Source: Bdellovibrionales bacterium RIFOXYC1_FULL_37_79
Lineage (GTDB): Bacteria > Bdellovibrionota > Bacteriovoracia > Bacteriovoracales > Bacteriovoracaceae
Assembly (NCBI GenBank): GCA_001770015.1
Contig: MEQB01000016.1
Coordinates: forward strand, 1 to 64,000
DNA length: 64,000 bases
Direction: 5' to 3'
In this document: one piece after another, positions 17,061-25,707 of the stretch
How positions within the stretch are numbered: the stretch's first letter is position 1
How the letters are laid out: every line of letters begins with the position of its first letter
Position numbers and translations under genes: made by a program
Notes under the pieces: generated by a model
Databases searched by the model: none
What the model was told of the DNA's origin: nothing
The model's input: only the letters and a program-made list of their open reading frames with translations

Positions 17061-17798
17061 TTACTTTCGTGTTGCTGTTTTGCGAGTTGCCTTCTCATGA
17101 TGCTGTTTTTCAGCCAGATACTTTTTGACCATCTCAAGATTTTCATATCTATCGACCACATCTTTCTTGGCGAGTTGACCTCTTAACTGTCCTATAAACG
17201 TTCTCGGCCAAGTAAGTTGAACCATGTTCACAATCCATTTAGGAATGTTGCCTCTATAATCATTAAAAAATGAAATTTCCACATAAGTTTTTGTATCATT
17301 AAAAACACTTTTTAAATAAGTATTTCCCGAATAAGTATGACCCCTAACAAAGCCTTTTCGATTTGGCATTTGAGGATGAGTAACCGAATATATGATTGCC
17401 TTCACTTCTTTTTTTTCAATATCATAATTTGTCCTGATATACACAAGAAAATCTCGATCCTCAAAAGGCCAAGGAGCATCAAAACTGGCATAGTCTATAA
17501 ACTCTCCAAACGCAACCTGTTCGACTGTTTTGGAAATATCCAAACGTGGAACCCATTCCGTTTTGCGACTGGCATCAGTCAATACGGTTAAAACTTTGGT
17601 GATGGGGTAATCTAAAATGGTATGAACCTTTATTGGAATCAATCCCGACCGGTGAGCTCTTTTCGCCTCATAAACTTGAATACTGTCTTCGTCAGAATAT
17701 TTCGTCCATTCAATTTTATCCAACTCATCTTGATTATTGGAGGCGGACAACCAAGATGCAATTAATCCAAAAAAAACAAAAATAATTATTCTTTTCAT
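17061..17798 (-). CDS. Exported START/SRPBCC-domain protein
   Basis: About 245 residues with a signal peptide (MKRIIIFVFFGLIASWLSAS). The core (DYPITKVLTVLTDASRKTEWVPRL, then APWPFEDRDFLVYI) is typical of START-like lipid-binding domains of bacteria, and the end is Lys/Arg-rich with a repeated ATRK. MKRII at 17798 is preferred because AGGA lies upstream. It probably binds a hydrophobic ligand in the periplasm; the ligand is unknown. It follows the ABC importer operon by about 68 bases and may share its transcript. Confidence 0.8.
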   Translation of the reverse strand: MKRIIIFVFFGLIASWLSASNNQDELDKIEWTKYSDEDSIQVYEAKRAHRSGLIPIKVHTILDYPITKVLTVLTDASRKTEWVPRLDISKTVEQVAFGEFIDYASFDAPWPFEDRDFLVYIRTNYDIEKKEVKAIIYSVTHPQMPNRKGFVRGHTYSGNTYLKSVFNDTKTYVEISFFNDYRGNIPKWIVNMVQLTWPRTFIGQLRGQLAKKDVVDRYENLEMVKKYLAEKQHHEKATRKTATRK

Positions 17799-17866
17799 CA
17801 AGATCCTGTTTTCCATATGTCATTACTGCTAACCGTCCCTAGTATATCGGAATATTGAAATAATGG

Positions 17867-18895
17867 TTAATGAGTTTGCACCAAAAATTCAGTTTTTAAA
17901 ATAACCAACAAATCCTCTAGAGTATTAACCTTTATCTTTTTTTGATCGTGAGATATTTCCCAATAATTTGTGTCTCTATTATTTGAAACAATTTGAATCA
18001 CCGGGTATCCAGGAGTATTACACTCAAGCACTCTAAAAGATTCTTTTCTTAAAAGATGTTTTGTCCATATCTTGCTTTTATTATCCTCCCCCACCAGGGA
18101 GACCACAAATTCATTTTCTTTCTTTTCTTTAAAAATTCCAATTTCGTCATCAAAAACAAACTGGGGATGATGAAAACACTTTTCAAAATCACCATTAATT
18201 ATAAAATCTTCTGGCACTCCTGCTTTCATTCCTCCCTTTTGATCTATAAGCCAGATCCATGAAGCAAGCTCCAATATTAGCTGCCAATCGTGCGAAGAAA
18301 ACAAAACAGCTACTTTCTTTTCAATTGCAATTTTTTTTAAAATCCCCAAAATTTCCAACTTTCCAGGTAAATCCAAAAAAGTGGTTGGCTCATCCAAAAG
18401 TAAAATATTCGTATCTTGCGCCAAAGCTCTTGCAATAAAAACTTTTTGCCTCTGACCATCACTCAATTCATCAACTTTTTTGGACAGTAAATGAGAAATG
18501 CCCAGAAGCTCAATAGCCTGATCTACAATTTTTTTATCAGGACTACCCAATTTGCCCATAAAATTGGTATAGGGGTATCTCCCAAGCTCGATTAAATCAT
18601 TTACCAATAAATGTGTATCACTAGCTTTTTCAGTTAAAACAATGCTAATTATTTTGGCGTAATCTAAATCGCTCCATTTATCAATAGCTTTGTTTTTGAC
18701 ATCAATCTCGCCATCTAATTTTTGTAAAAACCTAGAGAGAGTGCGCAATATTGTCGTTTTTCCACAACCATTATGTCCCATCAGACAAATCATATCTCCA
18801 GGATAAATTGAAAAATTGATGTTTTCCAAAACAGTCAATTGGCCATAACCTACTTTTAGATTTTTTGCAGTTATAATTGGTGACAAAGCCATCAT
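17867..18895 (-). CDS. ABC importer ATPase, FepC/BtuD type
   Basis: 342 residues. Walker A GHNGCGKT, signature LSDGQRQKVFIARAL and Walker B ILLLDEPTTFLD, followed by the switch His in FSSHDW. The family is usually about 250-270 residues; here a tail of some 80-90 residues follows, of unknown role. It overlaps the FecCD permease by four bases (ATGA), completing an SBP-permease-ATPase importer for vitamin B12, haem or an iron siderophore. Confidence 0.93.
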   Translation of the reverse strand: MMALSPIITAKNLKVGYGQLTVLENINFSIYPGDMICLMGHNGCGKTTILRTLSRFLQKLDGEIDVKNKAIDKWSDLDYAKIISIVLTEKASDTHLLVNDLIELGRYPYTNFMGKLGSPDKKIVDQAIELLGISHLLSKKVDELSDGQRQKVFIARALAQDTNILLLDEPTTFLDLPGKLEILGILKKIAIEKKVAVLFSSHDWQLILELASWIWLIDQKGGMKAGVPEDFIINGDFEKCFHHPQFVFDDEIGIFKEKKENEFVVSLVGEDNKSKIWTKHLLRKESFRVLECNTPGYPVIQIVSNNRDTNYWEISHDQKKIKVNTLEDLLVILKTEFLVQTH

Positions 18896-19896
18896 GAGCG
18901 GTAAACCTTTTTATAATTAAGAAGAATAATAAAAATAATAGGCCCTCCAACCAATCCCATAATACCGTTGATCGGTAACGTCATATCACCCATAAAACCA
19001 GACACAAATTCGCTGGCAAGGGTCATGATGGCCCCGAGTAAAGCGACACCCGGTATTAAAACAAAATGATTGGATGTTTTCAAAAAACTCCGTGCCAGAT
19101 GAGGAGATATAATTCCGACAAAGGCAATAGGGCCACAAAAAGACGTGACGGTTCCTGATAAAATAGCCGTAATCACTAAAAGTATTTTTCTGGTTTTTAA
19201 CACGTTAAGACCGGACGATCTGGCATATTTATCGCCCAATAAAAGCAAATTAAGCTTAAAAGCGAGATAAAACAAAAATATAGCACCTATTGAAATGATA
19301 AGGGCAAAAATAACAATCTGCTCAGACGACACCCGCTGAAAACTCCCCATCGTCCATAATAAAAAATTCTTGATCTTATTTGATTCGCTAAGAACCACCA
19401 ATATACTGATTATCCCCGTAATAACCTGGCCAAACACAAGACCTATCACAAGCAGAATCAATTGATTGACAAGCATCCTGGATAAAATCATAAGCACAAA
19501 CAGGGTAAGCAGGCTTCCGGCTGATGCAAAAAAAATGGTGCTTAATTGTCCTACAAAATTTGGGAAAAAAATAAAAACTGAATCCAATGCCATGATACCG
19601 ATAGCGACCCCCAACGATGCTCCACTTTGCACACCCAATATGTAAGGATCAGCCAGTGGATTATTAAAATAGGTTTGCATAACCAAGCCTGTTAACCCAA
19701 GAGCAACTCCTGCCAAAAAAGCTGTAATAATCTTAGGAAACCGGATCTCCCATAATATAGTTTGCCAATCGGGAGTACGACTTGCACTGAACAGTTCATT
19801 AAAGGGAATATTTACCGGACCGATTATCATTAACAAAAAAATCAGCAATATCACTGCGAAACATAATAATAAAATTCTTGATTGGATACTGTTCAT
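18892..19896 (-). CDS. FecCD/BtuC-type ABC permease
   Basis: 334 residues, very hydrophobic, with many predicted membrane spans. Family features seen are RFPKIITAFLAGVALGLTGLVMQ near the start, NPLADPYILGVQSGASLG, and a C-terminal GPIAFVGIISPHLAR. It follows the substrate-binding protein by four bases. It transports cobalamin, haem or iron chelates by family; the exact substrate is not determinable. Confidence 0.93.
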   Translation of the reverse strand: MNSIQSRILLLCFAVILLIFLLMIIGPVNIPFNELFSASRTPDWQTILWEIRFPKIITAFLAGVALGLTGLVMQTYFNNPLADPYILGVQSGASLGVAIGIMALDSVFIFFPNFVGQLSTIFFASAGSLLTLFVLMILSRMLVNQLILLVIGLVFGQVITGIISILVVLSESNKIKNFLLWTMGSFQRVSSEQIVIFALIISIGAIFLFYLAFKLNLLLLGDKYARSSGLNVLKTRKILLVITAILSGTVTSFCGPIAFVGIISPHLARSFLKTSNHFVLIPGVALLGAIMTLASEFVSGFMGDMTLPINGIMGLVGGPIIFIILLNYKKVYRS

Positions 19897-19900
19897 AAAA

Positions 19901-21016
19901 TTATTTTAGCTTATCATACCAAAGCGGTTGTTCGCCTGGTAACACATTTGGATGAAAAATGATAACCAAATCTTTTATTAGCAAATCTGGTCGCATAATA
20001 CCAGTTTCCCAGTAATTCATATTTTTCCACTGATTAACTTTAAGTATATGATTATATATCCGCCCTGTTTGCAAGACATTTAACTTTAAATATTTGTCAT
20101 CGCTGTTTTTAAGCTCCTTCAAACTGAACCAGGTATTTTGCGTCAGCCAAATTTCACTGTCCACAAGCTTGGACCAAACCGCCTCAATACTCATTTGTAA
20201 AGTCCTTTTGGTTTTTTTATCTTTCCAAATATAATCACCACCTGCATCAGCAATAAGTTTTACAATATCACTCTCACCCCCAGGGGCTGTCCAAATCCCA
20301 TGATTATTTTGTCCAATCAACACTCTAGGTTTTTTTAAATTTTTTACCTGGTCTTTTGTTCGGTTATAACTTTTTTCAATATCATCAAATATTTTTTGAG
20401 CCAGCTTAAACTTATTATAAAACAGTGACACAAATTTGACCCACTCTGCCCTACCCAAGAGAGAAATCTCATTAAAATCATCATTCAATATCACTAATTG
20501 ATTTAATTTTTCCAATTGAGACAAACTTTCTTCATCTAAAACCCCCGCAGAATATCCTAAAATCATATCCGGTTTTAATAATAAAATTTTCTCACGATTA
20601 AATGGATAATCTACGTTGATTATTTTTTTTTGATTTACCAGCTGAATAATATTGGAAGATGTTATCAATTTAGTATCAGGAAAACCTACGAGCGAATGGT
20701 GTTCGTCGAGCATCTCCAGCACTGCCAGATGCGTAGTGGACGTGACCACAGCTTTTTTAACCGGAGCCTCTACCAACAAATAACCTGGACAGTCCTTTTT
20801 TTTTCCATAATTAATCAAAATTTTCTGTTTTTTGGTTTTCACTAAAAAAAATGTTTTCCCTTGAAATATTTCAAATCCCTTGGCGTATTTATTTTTAATC
20901 AAGCTAAGATCAGATTTACTAAAGCAAGCCTGGGAGGCTTCCATAAAACCAACCAGACTCGCTAGATAAATCGTATAAATTATTTTTTGAAGTATAGTTT
21001 TGAATCGAGTGCCCAT
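19901..21016 (-). CDS. Periplasmic binding protein of the BtuF/FepB class
   Basis: 371 residues with an N-terminal signal peptide. The PF01497 pattern is recognisable: VVTSTTHLAVLEML, KPDMILGYSAGV, then PRVLIGQNNHGIWTAPGGES. It binds the ligand for the FecCD/ATPase pair. Its start overlaps the end of the coiled-coil protein gene by 37 bases, so the operon continues upstream. No cobalamin riboswitch was recognised upstream. Confidence 0.85.
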   Translation of the reverse strand: MGTRFKTILQKIIYTIYLASLVGFMEASQACFSKSDLSLIKNKYAKGFEIFQGKTFFLVKTKKQKILINYGKKKDCPGYLLVEAPVKKAVVTSTTHLAVLEMLDEHHSLVGFPDTKLITSSNIIQLVNQKKIINVDYPFNREKILLLKPDMILGYSAGVLDEESLSQLEKLNQLVILNDDFNEISLLGRAEWVKFVSLFYNKFKLAQKIFDDIEKSYNRTKDQVKNLKKPRVLIGQNNHGIWTAPGGESDIVKLIADAGGDYIWKDKKTKRTLQMSIEAVWSKLVDSEIWLTQNTWFSLKELKNSDDKYLKLNVLQTGRIYNHILKVNQWKNMNYWETGIMRPDLLIKDLVIIFHPNVLPGEQPLWYDKLK

Positions 21017-21675
21017 CTATCCATTCTCAGGTTTTCATCTTCGATTTGATACCGTTCCATTTTACGATCAATATCTTGCAAAGCAAGTTCTAAAGCTGAA
21101 TACTGCTTCTTTATCACTAGATTATCTTCCTCCAGTTTGGTTAATTCCTCACGCCATTCATTTTCCAATTGTTCACGCAAAACGGTATAACGATCATTGA
21201 CTGCTTCAACCTTGGACATGTGCTGGCTCAGAGCTTCTTTAGTCCGACCAAGACGTCCACCTATGGCCAAACGTTTTTTTTCTAATATCTTTAAAAGTTC
21301 TTTTCCCATTTTTAAATTATTCACCAAATCGGGACTGAATAATTTTAAATAAGCTCCCGCCACCAAATAAATATTTTGGGCACATCCTTTGAAATCACTG
21401 ATCCTAATGAGCAAATAATCATTACTTTTACCTATAATATACGATTTGCAATTTCTGCGATCATCTTTTTCATCCCAAAACTCAATTTTATCGCCCTTGT
21501 TTAAATATTTCATGTTAAGAAAATCGACTTTCAATCTGATAATTTTTCCCGCCTCGGTTACTCGGGCAATCCGTCCGGAAAAAGTTCCTTCCTCGTCAAT
21601 CTGTGCTGAATAAACGCACCATATCTTAAAAAAAACAAAGATTAATAACCCATATGAAAACCATTTCATATCCAT
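20980..21675 (-). CDS. Exported coiled-coil protein of unknown function
   Basis: About 231 residues. A signal peptide or anchor (KWFSYGLLIFVFFKIWCVYSA) leads into a small domain that may be OB- or SH3-like (GRIARVTEAGKIIRLKV). A long predicted coiled coil follows (charged heptads from about residue 130 to 225). Starts at 21687 (TTG), 21675 or 21669 are all possible and no clear ribosome binding site decides. It sits between the PTPS-like and ABC importer genes. Confidence 0.65.
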   Translation of the reverse strand: MDMKWFSYGLLIFVFFKIWCVYSAQIDEEGTFSGRIARVTEAGKIIRLKVDFLNMKYLNKGDKIEFWDEKDDRRNCKSYIIGKSNDYLLIRISDFKGCAQNIYLVAGAYLKLFSPDLVNNLKMGKELLKILEKKRLAIGGRLGRTKEALSQHMSKVEAVNDRYTVLREQLENEWREELTKLEEDNLVIKKQYSALELALQDIDRKMERYQIEDENLRMDRWALDSKLYFKK

Positions 21676-21716
21676 ATTATCTAACAATTTTAAAGATTAA
21701 GAAAGATATGGAGAGA

Positions 21717-22604
21717 TTAATTATGAAAAATTGCCCCTTTTCCAATTCCCTCAAAAGCCTGGATCATTATCTGATCATTTTGCTCACACTTTGAACTTAT
21801 TATGGAGAAAAAATATTTTGACAGGTTTTCCACACTAGTTTCCGTGTTAACCAGATGAACCAACCTACCGGGAAGCTTCAATTCAAAGGTACCCTGGTTA
21901 CCCCTATATTTCAAATGTACTGTTTTAAAGTCGTGCAAAGATCCCTCGAAGATACCCTTACTGGTTATTTCATTTAAATTAATTAGATTCTCTCTAAATG
22001 CAAAATGAACCGTTTCTTTAAAAAGATCCAAAACTAAGTATCTTTCCAGGTCTGGTCTTCTTTGCTTATTCACCCAAATACGCACAGGGTTTTTATGTCC
22101 ATGCAAAAGACGCTGGCAATTGCCATAATGGTTTTTAAGGCCATGGGTATATTGAAACCAGTATTGATCCGAAGCTTTGGTCTCCTCCTCTAAAATAATT
22201 TTTACAAAAGATATAGACGGAGGAAGATTTTTGGCAACAATTTCCTCCAGGTATTGTTTTACTGTAGTTAAATTGATTTCACTTTCGACCAATGCGCAAA
22301 TGGCAGTTTTAGGTGCACGATAATAAAAAGCATCACTTAAGTTTATTTTTTCTTCAATAAAAACTTCATCATCCTTGATTGTAACTAATTCTTTAGGTAC
22401 CAGCATTCTGTGATCAACATAATCATCAATTATTTTTTTCACCATTTTTTTGGTTGTAGAAAAATCACTTATAATACCATCATTGTCAGTCTGTCCTGAA
22501 AGCTCAATATGAATGTGTACAGAATACCCGACTGGCCCTTTTTGCTTATCCCAATAAGCAAAATCCAATAGACTAACATTTTCATAAAATAATTTTACAC
22601 TCAA
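21717..22604 (-). CDS. Tandem 6-pyruvoyltetrahydropterin-synthase-like protein
   Basis: 295 residues, about twice the length of QueD. The first half carries the later PTPS elements (HIHIELSGQT, GIISDF, then YVDHRMLVP) without an HGH motif. The second half has the zinc and catalytic set (YTHGLKNHYGNCQRLLHGHKN) and ends with NTETSVENLSKYF...AFEGIGKGAIF, the usual PTPS tail. This suggests a two-domain PTPS-superfamily protein with one metal site. PTPS/QueD enzymes act on dihydroneopterin triphosphate; long relatives are known in proteobacteria without an assigned role. The methyltransferase-fold gene lies four bases upstream. Confidence 0.8.
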   Translation of the reverse strand: MSVKLFYENVSLLDFAYWDKQKGPVGYSVHIHIELSGQTDNDGIISDFSTTKKMVKKIIDDYVDHRMLVPKELVTIKDDEVFIEEKINLSDAFYYRAPKTAICALVESEINLTTVKQYLEEIVAKNLPPSISFVKIILEEETKASDQYWFQYTHGLKNHYGNCQRLLHGHKNPVRIWVNKQRRPDLERYLVLDLFKETVHFAFRENLINLNEITSKGIFEGSLHDFKTVHLKYRGNQGTFELKLPGRLVHLVNTETSVENLSKYFFSIISSKCEQNDQIMIQAFEGIGKGAIFHN

Positions 22605-22608
22605 AGTT

Positions 22609-23286
22609 TCACCTTTTTTGAATAATTATACTTGATGTAAACACCTTTAAATGTAAAGGCTCCTCGTATTTGAGAATTTTATAATCCTTAAAAACTGACA
22701 GCAGTTCTCCCGGTTTAAAAAAATGTTCAACTGACAAGTTATTAATTTCTTTCGTGTCCTTATTCAACACGGTATATCCCTCTAGCATTAAAATTCCTCC
22801 GGGCCTTATCCAGTTCCATATTTTTTTTATCAACGCCCTATCGGTAAAATAAAATGCGATAACTGCATCATATATGGGACCACCACCCGAAAATTTATAA
22901 GCATTTTCTTGCACGATATTAATTTTAACTTCAAACTCTTTCATGAGAAAATTAGCCTTTTCAATTAAATCTGGATTGTTCTCCAATCCCGTTATGCGAA
23001 AACCTTTTCTGGCAAGAAAAACTGCATTCTGACCTTCTTTGAAATTGATATCAAGCACTTTGCCTGCACTAGCAATATAGTGAAAATTTTCTGTTAAAAA
23101 CCATGAAGGGACACTCGTAGAAAAATCATCACTTAGACCAGCCTTGCTACTTGGAATATTCCTGTCTTTTAAAACTCTGACACCGCTTAGCAATTCGTAT
23201 CTTTCGCCAGAGATAGGAGGTCTGGTGTAACCGGTTTCAATGGATGCAAATAAAACCCAAAAATATATAACCGTTAAATATTTCAT
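22609..23286 (-). CDS. Signal-peptide-bearing SAM-methyltransferase-fold protein
   Basis: 225 residues. The core resembles TehB/class I methyltransferases: motif I at about residues 77-92 (VLDINFKEGQNAVFLA) and a motif IV-like YDAVIAFYF, then WIRPGGILMLEGYT. Two oddities are visible. Motif I lacks the glycines of the usual DLGCGEG loop, and the N-terminus (KYLTVIYFWVLFASIETGY) looks like a signal peptide or anchor. A periplasmic site would be unusual because SAM is cytosolic. It is probably co-transcribed with the PTPS-like gene. Confidence 0.75.
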   Translation of the reverse strand: MKYLTVIYFWVLFASIETGYTRPPISGERYELLSGVRVLKDRNIPSSKAGLSDDFSTSVPSWFLTENFHYIASAGKVLDINFKEGQNAVFLARKGFRITGLENNPDLIEKANFLMKEFEVKINIVQENAYKFSGGGPIYDAVIAFYFTDRALIKKIWNWIRPGGILMLEGYTVLNKDTKEINNLSVEHFFKPGELLSVFKDYKILKYEEPLHLKVFTSSIIIQKR

Positions 23287-23351
23287 TACCCACTCCGCTA
23301 TTATTATTAATTATTGTCATGGGGAATACTCTTTGACAATTGTTTAGTGAA

Positions 23352-23780
23352 TTAACTGGTCTGTTTTATTACAGGAGGACCATCAGATTCATTTGGTTCT
23401 TGAACTTCAGGATCAGAATTTGAATTATTTAAACTGACTTTTAAAGCTTCATATGCTCTCTCAATAATTTTAAAATGATAATTAATTTTTTCTTCAATAG
23501 TGGCCGGCATATCTTCGGTATGAAACAAATACCATCCCAACTCTTCTGCTTCCTTATAAAAATTTTCCATGGAATATATTATTTCGCTTGAAAACTCTTT
23601 AAGCTCATCCAACTTTAAATCATAATATCTTGATCTAAAAACTTGTTTCAGATGTTCCCTGGTTCTTTTTAACACCATTGTTCTAAGATAATCCTCTTTT
23701 CTAAAGATTATCCGGTTATAAAGAGCCTCACAGTCCAGCTTAATCAAAAGTGATATTTTTTCAATTGTATTATTTTTCAT
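23352..23780 (-). CDS. Small charged helical protein, unknown
   Basis: 142 residues, cytoplasmic by composition, rich in charged residues, with predicted long helices and an acidic Pro/Ser tail. It overlaps the preceding gene by four bases (ATGA), so the two are a translationally coupled pair. No known domain. An interaction between the two products is an inference from coupling only. Confidence 0.6.
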   Translation of the reverse strand: MKNNTIEKISLLIKLDCEALYNRIIFRKEDYLRTMVLKRTREHLKQVFRSRYYDLKLDELKEFSSEIIYSMENFYKEAEELGWYLFHTEDMPATIEEKINYHFKIIERAYEALKVSLNNSNSDPEVQEPNESDGPPVIKQTS

Positions 23781-24232
23781 ACGGGTAATTTGGCCCTAGT
23801 TCCACCCGGCCACTTATGTAACTGCTTACCTGTTTGATAATATTTTTTTGCTATTTCACAAACCACCATTTTAAGATTGGCCGGCAAACTGTAATGATTA
23901 TAGACATTAAATCTTGCAATTTTAGTAAAAATATCTATTTTTCCAAACGAAGTTACATCATGTAAATGAAATCTTCTGGATTTTAAATAAAAATTTAAAA
24001 TTCTTTTTTGAATGTCTAAAAACTTCATTCGAGATTTTAAATCATTAACAACCACCATGACATGAAATAAATTTTTATCCTTTTTAATATCCAAAAAATC
24101 CTGCAACCGCACAGGCACTAACGTAATGTTAAACACATTAAAATACTCAGCCAGTTGGGAGTATGACTCGGGCAATTCCTCTCCCAATTGTAAAATAAAA
24201 ATGTAATCATTTACGATAAAACCTGTATCCAT
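23777..24232 (-). CDS. Small protein of unknown function, coupled to its neighbour
   Basis: 151 residues, no signal peptide, with mixed alpha/beta character and a basic C-terminus (KQLHKWPGGTRAKLPV). No family recognised. It overlaps the 142-residue gene by four bases. It lies between a matrixin and the methyltransferase-like gene in a minus-strand series of mostly exported proteins. Confidence 0.6.
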   Translation of the reverse strand: MDTGFIVNDYIFILQLGEELPESYSQLAEYFNVFNITLVPVRLQDFLDIKKDKNLFHVMVVVNDLKSRMKFLDIQKRILNFYLKSRRFHLHDVTSFGKIDIFTKIARFNVYNHYSLPANLKMVVCEIAKKYYQTGKQLHKWPGGTRAKLPV

Positions 24233-24272
24233 ACAACCGTTCTTCGGAACAATGAATCGGGCTTTTTATTTA

Positions 24273-25079
24273 TTATTTTTTTATATTACCAAGGGGAAAT
24301 TCTTTCACCAAGTATTTCAACAAATAACCAATAGCTTTTAAGAAGATAATCAATAGGAGAGAAGAAAAGACGGTTATTATGGTATTATAATAGGATTGAG
24401 TCGAAGGGTTTTCCCCCGCAAATGCCAAAGAACCACAACTTGGAATTATGCCATGACTGGTTTCCTTATTGGCCATATAACCAATAGCACTTCTATAATC
24501 ATTTAAGGCCACGGCTTCCTTGGCTCCATTAACATCATCATTTTGAAGTGCGGAAATGCTAGTGGTATAAGGAAACATTATGGCATCCACATCAGTATGT
24601 CCAAGCCCAATAGTATGTCCAAATTCATGTAGAATTGTTTTGCCAAGTAACCCCGCAAAATTTTGTTTAAGAGTGGAATTTTGGGCATTTAAAATTATCA
24701 CAACCCTGTCAAAAAAGTTTCCATTGTTATATCTAATGGTGACCGCCAGGGTTCCCACCGGATCGTAGCCAGTATCTTCCGCAAAATTGGACGACCATCT
24801 AATAAAATTACCTGACGGATTTCCCGAATAAACCTGAGAATTCAGTTCCCACACGTTAACTCCCACTTCTTCCTCCCATTCTTGTATGCTAGATAAAGAA
24901 TGGTGGTATAATTCATCCCACTCCGCAGATGTATCCGCATATATTTTAAAATTGATTGGATATGATTTCCAATAAATTCCAAATTCAAAATCCTCGGTAA
25001 ACGTATATGCGTCGCTTGCAATTGAATAGAGTAACGTAATCAGAAAGGAAAACAATACCAAAAGTCCTTTTTTTAGCAT
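24273..25079 (-). CDS. Exported matrixin-type zinc metalloprotease
   Basis: 268 residues. A signal peptide (MLKKGLLVLFSFLITLLYSIASDA) leads to a metzincin domain with the full zinc motif HEFGHTIGLGH (H151, H155, H161) and a Met-turn in DAIMFP. There is no obvious prodomain cysteine switch. A hydrophobic segment near the C-terminus (TVFSSLLLIIFLKAIGYLL) followed by KEFPLGNIKK suggests a membrane anchor. It probably cleaves proteins at the cell surface or in the periplasm. Confidence 0.88.
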   Translation of the reverse strand: MLKKGLLVLFSFLITLLYSIASDAYTFTEDFEFGIYWKSYPINFKIYADTSAEWDELYHHSLSSIQEWEEEVGVNVWELNSQVYSGNPSGNFIRWSSNFAEDTGYDPVGTLAVTIRYNNGNFFDRVVIILNAQNSTLKQNFAGLLGKTILHEFGHTIGLGHTDVDAIMFPYTTSISALQNDDVNGAKEAVALNDYRSAIGYMANKETSHGIIPSCGSLAFAGENPSTQSYYNTIITVFSSLLLIIFLKAIGYLLKYLVKEFPLGNIKK

Positions 25080-25123
25080 TTTTACATCCTTGTAAAAATA
25101 AAATAATTTAATTCAAAAAATAA

Positions 25124-25456
25124 TTATTTACTTAGTTGGGACGTGCATAGAAATCCATTTCTAAGCGAAACAATATATTCCTCGCCCACCACAAAATTAA
25201 ACGGACCATATTTTAAAATTTTAATTACTGGATTTGCACTTGGATTCCCATTCATTTTTTCGACCATGTCAAAATGAATTTCAATCCAATCAGGAGCATT
25301 TTGAGTAGGGCCTGGATGTAATACCTTTGTTACAACGCCTGCAAACTTGTCAGGACACTCTTGAATTGGTTGGGTAAACCCCAACCCGGCATTGGCCAGA
25401 ATAATTAAAAATAAAATTAACAGTGATTTAAAAGGCGTTCTAAAAAAGGTATTCAT
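25124..25456 (-). CDS. Small exported protein, unknown
   Basis: About 110 residues from MNTFFR, chosen because GAGGG lies eight bases upstream and a signal peptide follows (cleavage near LGFTQ). The mature protein has two cysteines and a beta-rich pattern (GVVTKVLHPGP, then WIEIHFDMVEK), so it may be a small beta-barrel of the OB type. It precedes the matrixin gene by 44 bases. Confidence 0.65.
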   Translation of the reverse strand: MNTFFRTPFKSLLILFLIILANAGLGFTQPIQECPDKFAGVVTKVLHPGPTQNAPDWIEIHFDMVEKMNGNPSANPVIKILKYGPFNFVVGEEYIVSLRNGFLCTSQLSK

Positions 25457-25496
25457 CCTAAAACCCTCATTTTCTTGATCATCCATAATCATCTTT

Positions 25497-25652
25497 TCAC
25501 CGGTTATCTTCCTGATTTCCGGTTACCTTTAATGTTGCAGAAACCATGCCATCTAATTTCCATGAAAAATCAGGTACGTCCAAACTTGCGAGACACAATG
25601 CATTGTTGGTGGTGGTGTCGTAAATTCCAAAGGTACACAGGATCTTCTGCTA
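25497..25652 (-). other. Orphan reading frame, possible 3' gene remnant
   Basis: 51 codons on the minus strand, bounded by stops, with protein-like content (CTFGIYDTTTNNALCLASLD, then PDFSWKLDGMVSATLKVTGN). It has no convincing start and lies immediately upstream of the small exported gene. It may be the end of a lost exported protein. The remaining bases to 25707 hold nothing I can identify. Confidence 0.3.
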
Positions 25653-25707
25653 AATTTAGGTGAATTCAATAGATTGTCTTAAGATATTTTAGCAATCTGA
25701 CTTTTAC

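Noticed and set aside
21676-25707. Cobalamin riboswitch upstream of the BtuFCD-type operon
   Set aside because: I looked in the intergenic gaps upstream for the B12 box and the usual long folded leader and saw neither. The gaps are too short.
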